A stretch of DNA of 5,942 bases from Melioribacteraceae bacterium (lineage in GTDB: Bacteria > Bacteroidota > Ignavibacteria > Ignavibacteriales > Melioribacteraceae). Every line of letters begins with the position of its first letter. Position 1 is the first letter of the stretch. The DNA lies in the NCBI GenBank assembly GCA_026987055.1, contig JALSNL010000001.1, positions 1 to 5,942 of the forward strand, read 5' to 3'. The notes under the pieces are model-generated. The model did not search any database. It was not told the DNA's origin and saw only the letters and a list, made by a program, of their open reading frames with translations. This document shows positions 1 to 5,942 of this stretch, in pieces. The translations under genes and the position numbers were made by a program.

Positions 1-179
1 TTAAAGATTTCATCACCCCATTTTTTTTGCTCGTAATAATCGATAAAAAATGTTGCTTTAACATTATACTCTTTTAAAATAGAAAGAATATCATCAAGTC
101 CGTTTGAGCCGTTTATTCCAAGTATTTCTGTTTGTGAAATTATAAATTCGGTATCAATTGTTAAGAGTATTTTTTTCAT
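1..179 (-). CDS. Polysaccharide deacetylase-like protein, N-terminal fragment (truncated by window edge)
   Basis: This reading frame starts at the ATG at 179-177 and stays open for 59 codons to the left edge, so its C-terminus lies outside the window. The visible protein begins MKKILLTIDTEF and later carries GLDDILSILKEYNVKATFFI followed by DYYE. A hydrophobic beta-strand ending in an acidic cluster (D9, E11), then a helix and a K-A-T-F-F strand ending in Asp, is the opening of the NodB/polysaccharide-deacetylase fold, where the early acidic residues help bind the catalytic metal. Family members remove N-acetyl groups from cell-wall or exopolysaccharide sugars. No signal peptide is visible, so this may be a cytoplasmic or divergent member. 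It is divergent from the gene at 331. The metal-binding His residues and the rest of the barrel are not visible, so the assignment rests on a short N-terminal pattern and is moderate only. Confidence 0.6.
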   Translation of the reverse strand, partial: MKKILLTIDTEFIISQTEILGINGSNGLDDILSILKEYNVKATFFIDYYEQKKWGDEIF

Positions 180-330
180 TAAGCAAAATATGTTTTAAAA
201 TTTAATAAGTAATTAAATATACAAAATTGATTTTGGTTTTGAACTAACCGGAAGTAATTTGGAGCGGGTTTTAAGAAATTTAAATGCTATTTTTGTTTTA
301 CTAATTTCTTTATTTAACTAAACCGGATTT
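180..330. other. Divergent intergenic region
   Basis: These 151 bases separate the start of the leftward deacetylase-like gene from the start of the rightward DUF5686-type gene, so they should hold promoters for both. Only the rightward direction shows a recognisable TAnnTTTG element (288-295). On the minus strand I found no TAnnTTTG match. I see no tRNA, strong hairpin or small coding frame. No clear Shine-Dalgarno sequence precedes the ATG at 331, which is common in Bacteroidota. Confidence 0.6.
288..295 (+). promoter_or_regulatory. Candidate Bacteroidota-type -7 promoter element (TAnnTTTG)
   Basis: TATTTTTG matches the TAnnTTTG -7 consensus of the Bacteroidota primary sigma factor exactly. 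It lies 35 bases before the ATG at 331, which would give a short leader of roughly 30 bases. The nearest upstream TTTG (258-261) is 26 bases away, longer than the usual spacing of about 19-23, so the -33 half is weak. In AT-rich DNA an 8-base match with two free positions can occur by chance. Confidence 0.35.
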
Positions 331-2733
331 ATGAAACGACTCTTTCAAATTTTTATTATTGTATTTTATCTAATTTTTCCAAACAATATTTTATCACAAA
401 AAATAAATATTCACGGCAAGGTTTTAGATTATGAAACCAAAGCTCCGCTTCCCTTTGCCAACATCAGAGTTAATGGTAAAAACATTGGAACAGCTGCAAA
501 CAAAGAAGGAGAATATAGATTAAATATTTCTCCGGGCGATTATACTTTAATAATTTCATACATCGGATATATTTCCGATACGGTTAATGTAGAATTGAAT
601 AAAAAAAAAGAAATTAATTTTACACTGAAATCCGGTTCTGTAAAAATTGCCGAAGTAACTGTTTCTGCGGATAATGATTTTGTTGCATCGATTATCAAAC
701 AAGCAATCGAAACAAAAAAAAGAAACAGACAAAAATTAAAGAGCTATAAATTTTCCGCTTACACAAAAGGAATAATTAAAACCACAAGAGATTTCAGCAA
801 TCCGGAAATTTCGGGAAACAAAGAAGACAACAATAAATTAAAAATTAACGGTATTATTGAAAACGAAAGCAGGGGTTTTTATAAAGCTCCCGATATGTAC
901 AAAGAAATTATTGTTGCCAGAAAACAAACCGCCAATGCACCGCCGTTTATCAATGCAATGACGGCAGGTACTGTTATTCAAAGTTTTTACGAAGAGAAAT
1001 TGGATTTTATGGGCAGATTTCTTCCGAGTCCTATTTTTAACCGTGCATTAAAATATTATAACTACACGTTGGAAAAAGAATTTAATTCGGCTAAAAAGAA
1101 AATTTATCAAATTGCTTTTAAAACTAAAAACCCTTCTACAATTGGCTTTTACGGAAAAATATTTATTGAAGACAGTACTTTTGCTTTACTTAAAGTTGAT
1201 GCTTTTTTAAACGATGCTGCTAATCCCGGAGGAATATTTAATTTTGTAAATATTTTTCAACAGTTTTCCATTTTTGAAAACAATATAATTTTACCCGTAG
1301 ATTATCATCTTTCTGCAGAAGGAAATTATTTAGGTTTGGCTAAATTCGGTTTTGAACTTCATTCTGTTATGTATAATTACAAGATTAATAAACCAATAGA
1401 TGAACGCATTTTTGACAATGCAATTTTAACGGTTTTGCCAAATGCAGATAGCAAAGACAAATCCTACTGGCAAACCGTGAAAGCAATTCCAAGCACTATG
1501 GAAGAAGTTAAAGCTTACAAAACGATTACAAAATATATTAAAACAAAAAAAGTAAGTTTAACTTCTTTATTGTTATTACCAAGATTAAAACTAAATGATA
1601 GTTTTTCTATAACCGGACCTTTGGCTATTTATAATTTTAACAAAGTTGAAGGTAGCAACCTTGCTTTGGGTTTATATTACAATGATATAAAACAAAAAAG
1701 ATTAAACGGAGGCATCAAATTAAGTTACGGATTTGCAGACAACAAGTTAAAAAAAGAAATTAGTGCGGAATATCTTTTAGGTAATTACAGAACCACAAAA
1801 ATTTCAATTAAGGCATTCGATAAACTTACGGCTTTATTTAGAAGTTCCGATAACTACAATCAATTTACATCTACATTTTTAAGTCTGTTTACAAAATACG
1901 ATTTTAGAAATTACTATTATACAAAAGGTATTGATGCTGAAATTTCCGCAGATATTTCGCCATTTATCAATCTGGGTTTTGGTTTTAAAAGTTTAATTGA
2001 TAAAACAGCAAAAAATAATTCCGATTTTTCTTTCTTTTATAAAAAGAAAAAATATTCAACAAATACGCCTATTTACAATACAAAAACAAATGCCGTAAAA
2101 ACATCAATAACATTAGACTTCAGGAAATATATTGAAGACGGATTTTTTCAACAAAGAATTACACCGCAAAACTTTATTATGTTTGAAGGCGAAGCAACTT
2201 TTAGTAACAAATCATTCTTAAAGAGTGATACGGATTTTCAATTATATAAATTACTTACTTACGGCAGATTTATAACTTTCAAATCAGCCTCGCTAATTTT
2301 TGCAGTAACAAATGTTTTCTCAAAAGGAAGTGTTCCTTTACAAATGATGTATGCTTTGTCCGGAAATATAAATGCTGCCGGCAAGAACAATTCATTTAGA
2401 ACTTTGGGAGTTGGAGAAATATTCGGGGATAAAATTACAACAATATTTTTAACGCATAATTTTAATGATGAATTATTTAGAATGTTTGGTATTCCTTACT
2501 TAAAACGAAGTCACATTCAATTACAAACCTATCTTAACATTGCATGGAGCAATATTTCCGAAGAGAGCAAAAATATATTGCCAATAAGTTACACAACATT
2601 CAAAAAACCTTTTTATGAACTTGGTTTTAGTATTGGTCATATTCTATTTCCGTTTACATTGGAATTTACTTGGAAGTTAAACTACAGAGGACACAATAAT
2701 TTTGTTATTGGAATAAATACTTTTGTTTTATAA
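331..2733 (+). CDS. Outer-membrane CarboxypepD_reg-like / DUF5686 family protein
   Basis: This is an 800-residue exported protein. Residues 1-22 form a Sec signal peptide: a basic start (MKR), a hydrophobic core and a likely cleavage near ILS|QK. Residues about 25-110 match the carboxypeptidase regulatory-like beta-sandwich seen at the N-terminus of many Bacteroidota outer-membrane proteins (GKVLD, APLPFANI, GTAANKEGEY, ISYIGY). From about 115 the protein follows the DUF5686 pattern: a helix with IIKQAIETKK, then LKSYKFSAYTKG, a mixed region with repeated F/Y-rich strands, and a YWQTVKAIPSTMEEVKAYK segment at 379-396. Residues about 405-800 are alternating, aromatic-rich strands with NKVEGSNLALGL at 437-448, as expected of an outer-membrane beta-barrel. 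The total length is normal for the family. The molecular function of DUF5686 proteins is not established, although the architecture resembles TonB-linked barrels without a plug. The gene is monocistronic in view and converges on the cluster at right. The final residue is Leu, with Phe at 798. Confidence 0.88.
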   Translation: MKRLFQIFIIVFYLIFPNNILSQKINIHGKVLDYETKAPLPFANIRVNGKNIGTAANKEGEYRLNISPGDYTLIISYIGYISDTVNVELNKKKEINFTLKSGSVKIAEVTVSADNDFVASIIKQAIETKKRNRQKLKSYKFSAYTKGIIKTTRDFSNPEISGNKEDNNKLKINGIIENESRGFYKAPDMYKEIIVARKQTANAPPFINAMTAGTVIQSFYEEKLDFMGRFLPSPIFNRALKYYNYTLEKEFNSAKKKIYQIAFKTKNPSTIGFYGKIFIEDSTFALLKVDAFLNDAANPGGIFNFVNIFQQFSIFENNIILPVDYHLSAEGNYLGLAKFGFELHSVMYNYKINKPIDERIFDNAILTVLPNADSKDKSYWQTVKAIPSTMEEVKAYKTITKYIKTKKVSLTSLLLLPRLKLNDSFSITGPLAIYNFNKVEGSNLALGLYYNDIKQKRLNGGIKLSYGFADNKLKKEISAEYLLGNYRTTKISIKAFDKLTALFRSSDNYNQFTSTFLSLFTKYDFRNYYYTKGIDAEISADISPFINLGFGFKSLIDKTAKNNSDFSFFYKKKKYSTNTPIYNTKTNAVKTSITLDFRKYIEDGFFQQRITPQNFIMFEGEATFSNKSFLKSDTDFQLYKLLTYGRFITFKSASLIFAVTNVFSKGSVPLQMMYALSGNINAAGKNNSFRTLGVGEIFGDKITTIFLTHNFNDELFRMFGIPYLKRSHIQLQTYLNIAWSNISEESKNILPISYTTFKKPFYELGFSIGHILFPFTLEFTWKLNYRGHNNFVIGINTFVL

Positions 2734-2756
2734 AAAGTAATCTTTTAGCTTAAAAA
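2734..2756. other. Short convergent intergenic gap
   Basis: Only 23 bases separate the stop of the rightward DUF5686-type gene from the stop of the leftward histidine-kinase-like gene. The gap holds weak AT-only dyads, such as AAAAG-TAAT-CTTTT at 2733-2746, and no GC-rich stem, so I cannot call a real bidirectional terminator. Transcripts from the two sides may overlap. Confidence 0.5.
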
Positions 2757-3428
2757 CTATTCCTTCGGTAAAGAAACAACTATTTTTATGTTTCCTTCCA
2801 CAAAAAGTTCAAACTTACCGTTGCTTAATTCAATAAATTTTTTAACGAATAAAATTTCATTAGGGGTGTTGGAAATATTACTTTCTTCCAATTTAAGATT
2901 TGATAGTTCTTCAATTTGATGTTTTTCCAAATTTGGAGGGAACTCAAACTTAACGATTACATTTTTAGAATAATCAACATAACTGATTTTAAGCTTGGAA
3001 TCATTCTCAATTGTTCTTGAAATAAACTTAAATATATTTTTAATTATACCTTGTAAAATTTGCAGGTCTATAAAAACGGTGGCATTGTTTTTTACTTCGT
3101 TAATAATTGAAATTGATTTTTGTTTAAATATTTTATCAACGGAAAACTTTGCTTCCAAAATACAATCCAATAAAGAATTTTTTTCTTTAATTAATTTTTT
3201 ATTGTAACGTTCCAGTTTTAACCAATTTATAAAATTGTCTAAAAGTTCATAAGCTTCTTTGGTTCTAAAATCAATTCGTTTAACAAAATCATTTAGTTCT
3301 TCTTGATTTACATTTTCGGTAGGATCGTTTAATAATTCCGTATAACCTAAAATACTTACAAACGAGCCTCTTAAATCGTGACTGAACTTAGAAAACAATT
3401 CATCTTCGGTATTTTTTAAATTATCCAT
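2757..3428 (-). CDS. Sensorless histidine-kinase-like protein with a degenerate ATPase domain
   Basis: This 223-residue protein has no signal peptide, membrane segment or sensor domain. Residues 10-80 are a HisKA/DHp-type two-helix region with FSHDLRGSFVSILGYTELL, and H17 is the expected phospho-acceptor. Residues about 85-222 follow the order of a HATPase_c domain but lack its key residues. In the N-box-like segment (IIKNIFKFISRTI, 128-140) the Mg-binding Asn aligns with F135. The G1 DxGxG is replaced by the EFPPN region around 162-166. The G2 glycines are replaced in SNTPNEILFVKK, although the VKKFIELSNGKF helix that follows is preserved. In the H-box, the T/N used for phosphatase activity is G21 and the usual Pro is S22. 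ATP-dependent autophosphorylation therefore looks unlikely. A DHp dimer with a dead ATPase-like domain resembles the phosphotransferases Spo0B and ChpT in architecture, though this is inference. It starts 3 bp after the transporter stop, so translation is probably coupled. It could also be a weakly active or regulatory pseudokinase. Confidence 0.85.
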   Translation of the reverse strand: MDNLKNTEDELFSKFSHDLRGSFVSILGYTELLNDPTENVNQEELNDFVKRIDFRTKEAYELLDNFINWLKLERYNKKLIKEKNSLLDCILEAKFSVDKIFKQKSISIINEVKNNATVFIDLQILQGIIKNIFKFISRTIENDSKLKISYVDYSKNVIVKFEFPPNLEKHQIEELSNLKLEESNISNTPNEILFVKKFIELSNGKFELFVEGNIKIVVSLPKE

Positions 3429-3431
3429 AAA

Positions 3432-5519
3432 CTATTCTGAAAATTTTTTTCTTAAAATATCTATTCCTTCCGGTTCACCCATTATAATAAGTCTATCATT
3501 GTTTTTCAATATTGTATTTCCTTTAGGAACAATAGTTTGTCCGCCTCTTCTTATATTTGTAATTAAACAGCCTTCCGGTATTTCTATTGCTTTAACCGGA
3601 GCATCAACCAAACTTTTTGTTTTGGTTTTATTGTTAACAACCAAGGTTAAAAATTGTTCGTCATATAAAAGAGCTTCTTGAAGTTCATGTGCATCTTTAG
3701 CATTTTCCCATTTTTCCGCAAAGTCATTATCGTCAACTCTACCGGCAATTTTAGCAAGAATTCTTAAATGTTGTGTAGGATTATCTTCGGGACTAACTAA
3801 AAAGAAAATTCCTTTAACGGTAAGTGTTTCTTCCACTTCGTGTGTAAGCGGATCAAAAACATCAATTGTAATTCCTTGCTTTGAACGAACCAAAACCATT
3901 TCCGGTTTACTAATAGAAGCAACTCTAAAATGCGGTAAGGCAACATTATGCGTAACAGGCGTTGCACCAACTCTTGTTCCTTCCATTATATGTTCAATTA
4001 TTTCATTAACCGGAATTTGGATAATATTTGTTAAAATTTCGGCAACTTTTTGAACTACATTTTCGAAATCGGTTTTAGTTGAAATTTCTAACACTGCACT
4101 TCGATGAACAATATCATCAAAAGGATCATCTTTTCTTAAGCCTTTTTCCTTTAAAATTCCTCTTAATTCCGTATCAATTGCGTCATATCTTGCACGTCCC
4201 CATCTTTCAAAAACATGATAAATTGCACCGCGTCTAACAACTTTATTTTTTGCGTAATACCAATACCATGCAGCACCAAGCAACAACATTCCAACTGAAA
4301 AAACTATCGGTAAAATTCCCATATAACCGATTAAAACAAAAGATGTAATTATACCTAAAAATTGCATCCAAGGGTAAAAAGGTGATTTATAACCGGGATC
4401 GTAAGAATCAATTTTACTTTCCCGCATAACAATTACCGCCAAACACAAGAGAGCAAACATTAATAACTGAAACGCACTGGCTAACTTTGCTATACCGGTT
4501 GGATCAAAAGCTACAAGTAAAAATATAATTATTCCAACAGTAAGAACTATTGAAATTAACGGCGTTCCGTGTTTGGTTAATTTACCAAAAAATTTAGGCA
4601 AAATATGATCTCTGCTCATTGCCAAAGGATAACGCGAAGCACTTAATGTACCGGCATTGGCAACAGAAAGAAAAGCAAAAAGAGCTGCCAGCGAAAGAAC
4701 GTAAACACCCCAGCGTCCTAAAAATATTTCGGCAGTTGCAGCCACCGGTGTTAAATTGCCGGCTAATTTTTCAATTGGCAAAACACCAACCATCACCGAT
4801 GTTCCCAAAGCATAAATCAAGATAGCAGAACCCATTGCAAGTAATATTCCAAGTGGTAAATTCCTTTCGGGATTTTTTACTTCTTCGGATAAACTGGCAA
4901 CCTTTGTAACTCCAACATAACTTATATAAACCAATCCGGCTGTTCCAATTAATGTTGAAAAATCAAAATCAAATACATTGCTTAATCTTGTATAATTAAT
5001 TTGAGGAATACCTTCTCCAATAAAGAGCAAGAGAATTGCAAGCAAACCAACAACTAAAAATATTTGAAGTTTACCGCTTTTTTTTGCTCCGAAAATATTT
5101 AAAGCTCCTAATATTACAGCAATGATAATTGCTATAGGAACTATTTGTAATTCGGGGAAGAACAAAGCTATATAAGCACCCATTCCAATTAAAGCAAAGG
5201 AAACTTTTAAGACCAAAGCCAAATAAGTACCAATACCGCCTATTGTTCCAATAAACGGACCCATTGATCTATCAAGGAAATAATAGACTCCGCCGGCTTT
5301 AGGCATTGCAGTGGCTAATTCTATTATACTAAACATTGATGGAATAAGAGGTATAGCCGCAATGATATATGCCAAAACCAATGCTTCGCCTGCGCTGGTT
5401 GCAGCCAAGCCCGGTAACAAAAAGAATCCGGCACTGAGTGTTGTGCCTGCCGCAATTGCATAAACACCCAATAATCCGATTTCTTTTTTCAAACGAATCT
5501 TATGTTTTAAATTCTTCAT
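3432..5519 (-). CDS. APC-superfamily amino acid permease fused to PTS EIIA-like and TrkA_C (RCK_C)-like domains
   Basis: This 695-residue inner-membrane transporter has three parts. Residues about 12-423 form roughly 12 hydrophobic helices of the amino acid-polyamine-organocation superfamily. The first helix carries the broken-helix motif (GTTLSAGFFLLPG, 25-37), and the region also has EEVKNPERNLP at 212-222 and the SASRYPLAMSRD loop at 293-304, both typical of APC permeases. A charged linker (about 424-470) follows. Residues about 472-620 resemble PTS EIIA of the fructose/nitrogen type: GTRVGATPVTHNVALPHFRV at 514-533 places H530 at the usual phospho-acceptor position, and PTQHLRILAKIA at 581-592 is the second conserved patch. 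Residues about 635-693 resemble TrkA_C/RCK_C (GCLITNIRRGGQTIVPKGNT, then NDRLIIMG), a domain that binds small ligands in other transporters. The substrate is probably an amino acid or amine, but specificity cannot be read here. The ATG at 5519 sits directly before the first helix. The gene lies between two histidine-kinase-related genes in the same direction. Confidence 0.93.
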   Translation of the reverse strand: MKNLKHKIRLKKEIGLLGVYAIAAGTTLSAGFFLLPGLAATSAGEALVLAYIIAAIPLIPSMFSIIELATAMPKAGGVYYFLDRSMGPFIGTIGGIGTYLALVLKVSFALIGMGAYIALFFPELQIVPIAIIIAVILGALNIFGAKKSGKLQIFLVVGLLAILLLFIGEGIPQINYTRLSNVFDFDFSTLIGTAGLVYISYVGVTKVASLSEEVKNPERNLPLGILLAMGSAILIYALGTSVMVGVLPIEKLAGNLTPVAATAEIFLGRWGVYVLSLAALFAFLSVANAGTLSASRYPLAMSRDHILPKFFGKLTKHGTPLISIVLTVGIIIFLLVAFDPTGIAKLASAFQLLMFALLCLAVIVMRESKIDSYDPGYKSPFYPWMQFLGIITSFVLIGYMGILPIVFSVGMLLLGAAWYWYYAKNKVVRRGAIYHVFERWGRARYDAIDTELRGILKEKGLRKDDPFDDIVHRSAVLEISTKTDFENVVQKVAEILTNIIQIPVNEIIEHIMEGTRVGATPVTHNVALPHFRVASISKPEMVLVRSKQGITIDVFDPLTHEVEETLTVKGIFFLVSPEDNPTQHLRILAKIAGRVDDNDFAEKWENAKDAHELQEALLYDEQFLTLVVNNKTKTKSLVDAPVKAIEIPEGCLITNIRRGGQTIVPKGNTILKNNDRLIIMGEPEGIDILRKKFSE

Positions 5520-5554
5520 TCTTTGCTATGTTTTCTTTATAGTTATAAAATCTT
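5520..5554. other. Short gap between kinase and transporter genes
   Basis: This 35-base AT-rich gap lies between the kinase stop and the transporter start on the minus strand. It holds a 6-2-6 AT-only dyad (TTTATA-GT-TATAAA, 5536-5549) and no GC-rich terminator stem. The spacing fits one transcript running through both genes, though an internal promoter cannot be excluded. No strong Shine-Dalgarno sequence is visible; only AAAGA precedes the ATG. Confidence 0.5.
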
Positions 5555-5942
5555 TCAATTAAAAATAACAGTAAAAGTTGTACCTATACCTTTTTTACTT
5601 TTTACTTTAATTTCAGCATTATTCATTTCGCAATAATTTTTTACAAGTGCAAGTCCCAAACCGTTGCCTTCAAAAGTTCTTGTATAGCCTTGTTCTTCTT
5701 GCGAAAAAGGATTAAAAAGTTTTGGAATATATTCTTTTGCAATTCCAATTCCTGTATCGGATACGGATATTGCAAGTTTGTTATTTTTTGTTTTTGAAAT
5801 ACTTAAAACTATTTTACCTTCATTTGTGTATTTGAAAGCATTGTCTAATAAATTAACAAAAATTTGAGAAACCGTATAATTATCAACATTCCGGATTGTA
5901 TCGTCTGTTTCTTTTTCTACATTAAACTTAATTTTCCTGTTT
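5555..5942 (-). CDS. Sensor histidine kinase, C-terminal HATPase_c domain (truncated by window edge)
   Basis: This frame is open from the right edge to the TGA at 5557-5555, giving the last 128 residues of a larger protein. All the classical ATPase motifs are present: the N box (QIFVNLLDNAFKYT), the G1 box (SDTGIGI), the F box (LFNPFSQEEQGYTRTFEG) and the G2 box (GNGLGLALVKNYCE), ending with GIGTTFTVIF at the C-terminus. This is a catalytically competent HATPase_c domain, which binds ATP and phosphorylates the His of a HisKA domain that must lie upstream, outside the window. Sensor and PAS or membrane parts are likewise not visible. No receiver domain follows the ATPase, so the cognate response regulator is encoded elsewhere or before this gene. 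It sits 35 bp upstream of the EIIA-fused transporter in the same direction, so a common transcript is likely. The assignment is firm; signal and partner are unknown. Confidence 0.94.
   Translation of the reverse strand, partial: NRKIKFNVEKETDDTIRNVDNYTVSQIFVNLLDNAFKYTNEGKIVLSISKTKNNKLAISVSDTGIGIAKEYIPKLFNPFSQEEQGYTRTFEGNGLGLALVKNYCEMNNAEIKVKSKKGIGTTFTVIFN

Noticed and set aside
216..242. Sigma70-like promoter for the leftward deacetylase-like gene (TATATT with TTCAAA 16 bases upstream on the minus strand)
   Set aside because: The -35-like half matches only 4 of 6 positions, the region is nearly all A/T, and the other evidence points to a Bacteroidota-type promoter.
2731..2760. Possible bidirectional terminator between the convergent genes
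   Set aside because: Only 4-5 bp AT stems can be drawn (AAAAG/CTTTT), with no GC pairs. Such structures are expected by chance here.
2995..3207. 70-codon open frame on the plus strand
   Set aside because: It lies wholly opposite the histidine-kinase-like gene, has no recognisable domain, and its composition is that expected of an antisense frame in AT-rich DNA.
2757..3428. Treating the short kinase-like gene as a pseudogene or truncated kinase
   Set aside because: The frame is intact, its start is tightly spaced after the transporter stop, and the hydrophobic pattern of the ATPase-like domain is kept to the final strand. Only the catalytic motifs are changed, which points to divergence under constraint rather than decay.
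3499..3681. 60-codon open frame on the plus strand
   Set aside because: It is antisense to the RCK_C-like end of the transporter gene, with no start context or family resemblance.
4619..4825. 68-codon open frame on the plus strand
   Set aside because: It is antisense to the membrane part of the permease. The Lys/Gln/Pro-rich translation is what results from reading hydrophobic helices on the opposite strand.

Overview
The window is strongly AT-rich, with poly-A/T runs and almost no recognisable Shine-Dalgarno sequences. It encodes a carboxypeptidase-regulatory-like plus DUF5686-type outer-membrane protein, a family typical of the Bacteroidota/FCB group. One upstream region matches the Bacteroidota-type -7 element TAnnTTTG. 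I infer a member of Bacteroidota or a close relative such as Ignavibacteria. The sequence alone does not settle the lineage, and no RNA marker is present.

Layout: (1) 1-179, minus strand, is the N-terminal part of a probable polysaccharide-deacetylase-like protein that runs off the left edge. (2) 180-330 is a divergent intergenic region with a candidate promoter for the rightward gene. (3) 331-2733, plus strand, is an 800-residue secreted or outer-membrane CarboxypepD_reg-like/DUF5686 protein. (4) 2734-2756 is a short convergent gap. (5) 2757-5942, minus strand, is a tight cluster read right to left: the C-terminal catalytic half of a histidine kinase (5555-5942, runs off the right edge), a 695-residue APC-superfamily permease fused to a PTS EIIA-like domain and a TrkA_C/RCK_C-like domain (3432-5519), and a 223-residue histidine-kinase-like protein (2757-3428) that starts 3 bp after the transporter stop.

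The cluster is the most interesting part. The transporter carries two cytoplasmic regulatory modules: an EIIA-like domain with its phospho-acceptor His, and an RCK_C-like ligand domain. It is bracketed by a kinase with an intact ATP-binding site and a short protein that keeps the HisKA phospho-acceptor His but has lost the N, G1 and G2 boxes of the ATPase domain. This suggests a signalling unit in which transporter state, phosphotransfer and gene regulation are coupled. The parts are seen in the sequence; the coupling is inference. No rRNA, tRNA, CRISPR array, insertion sequence or long repeat was found.
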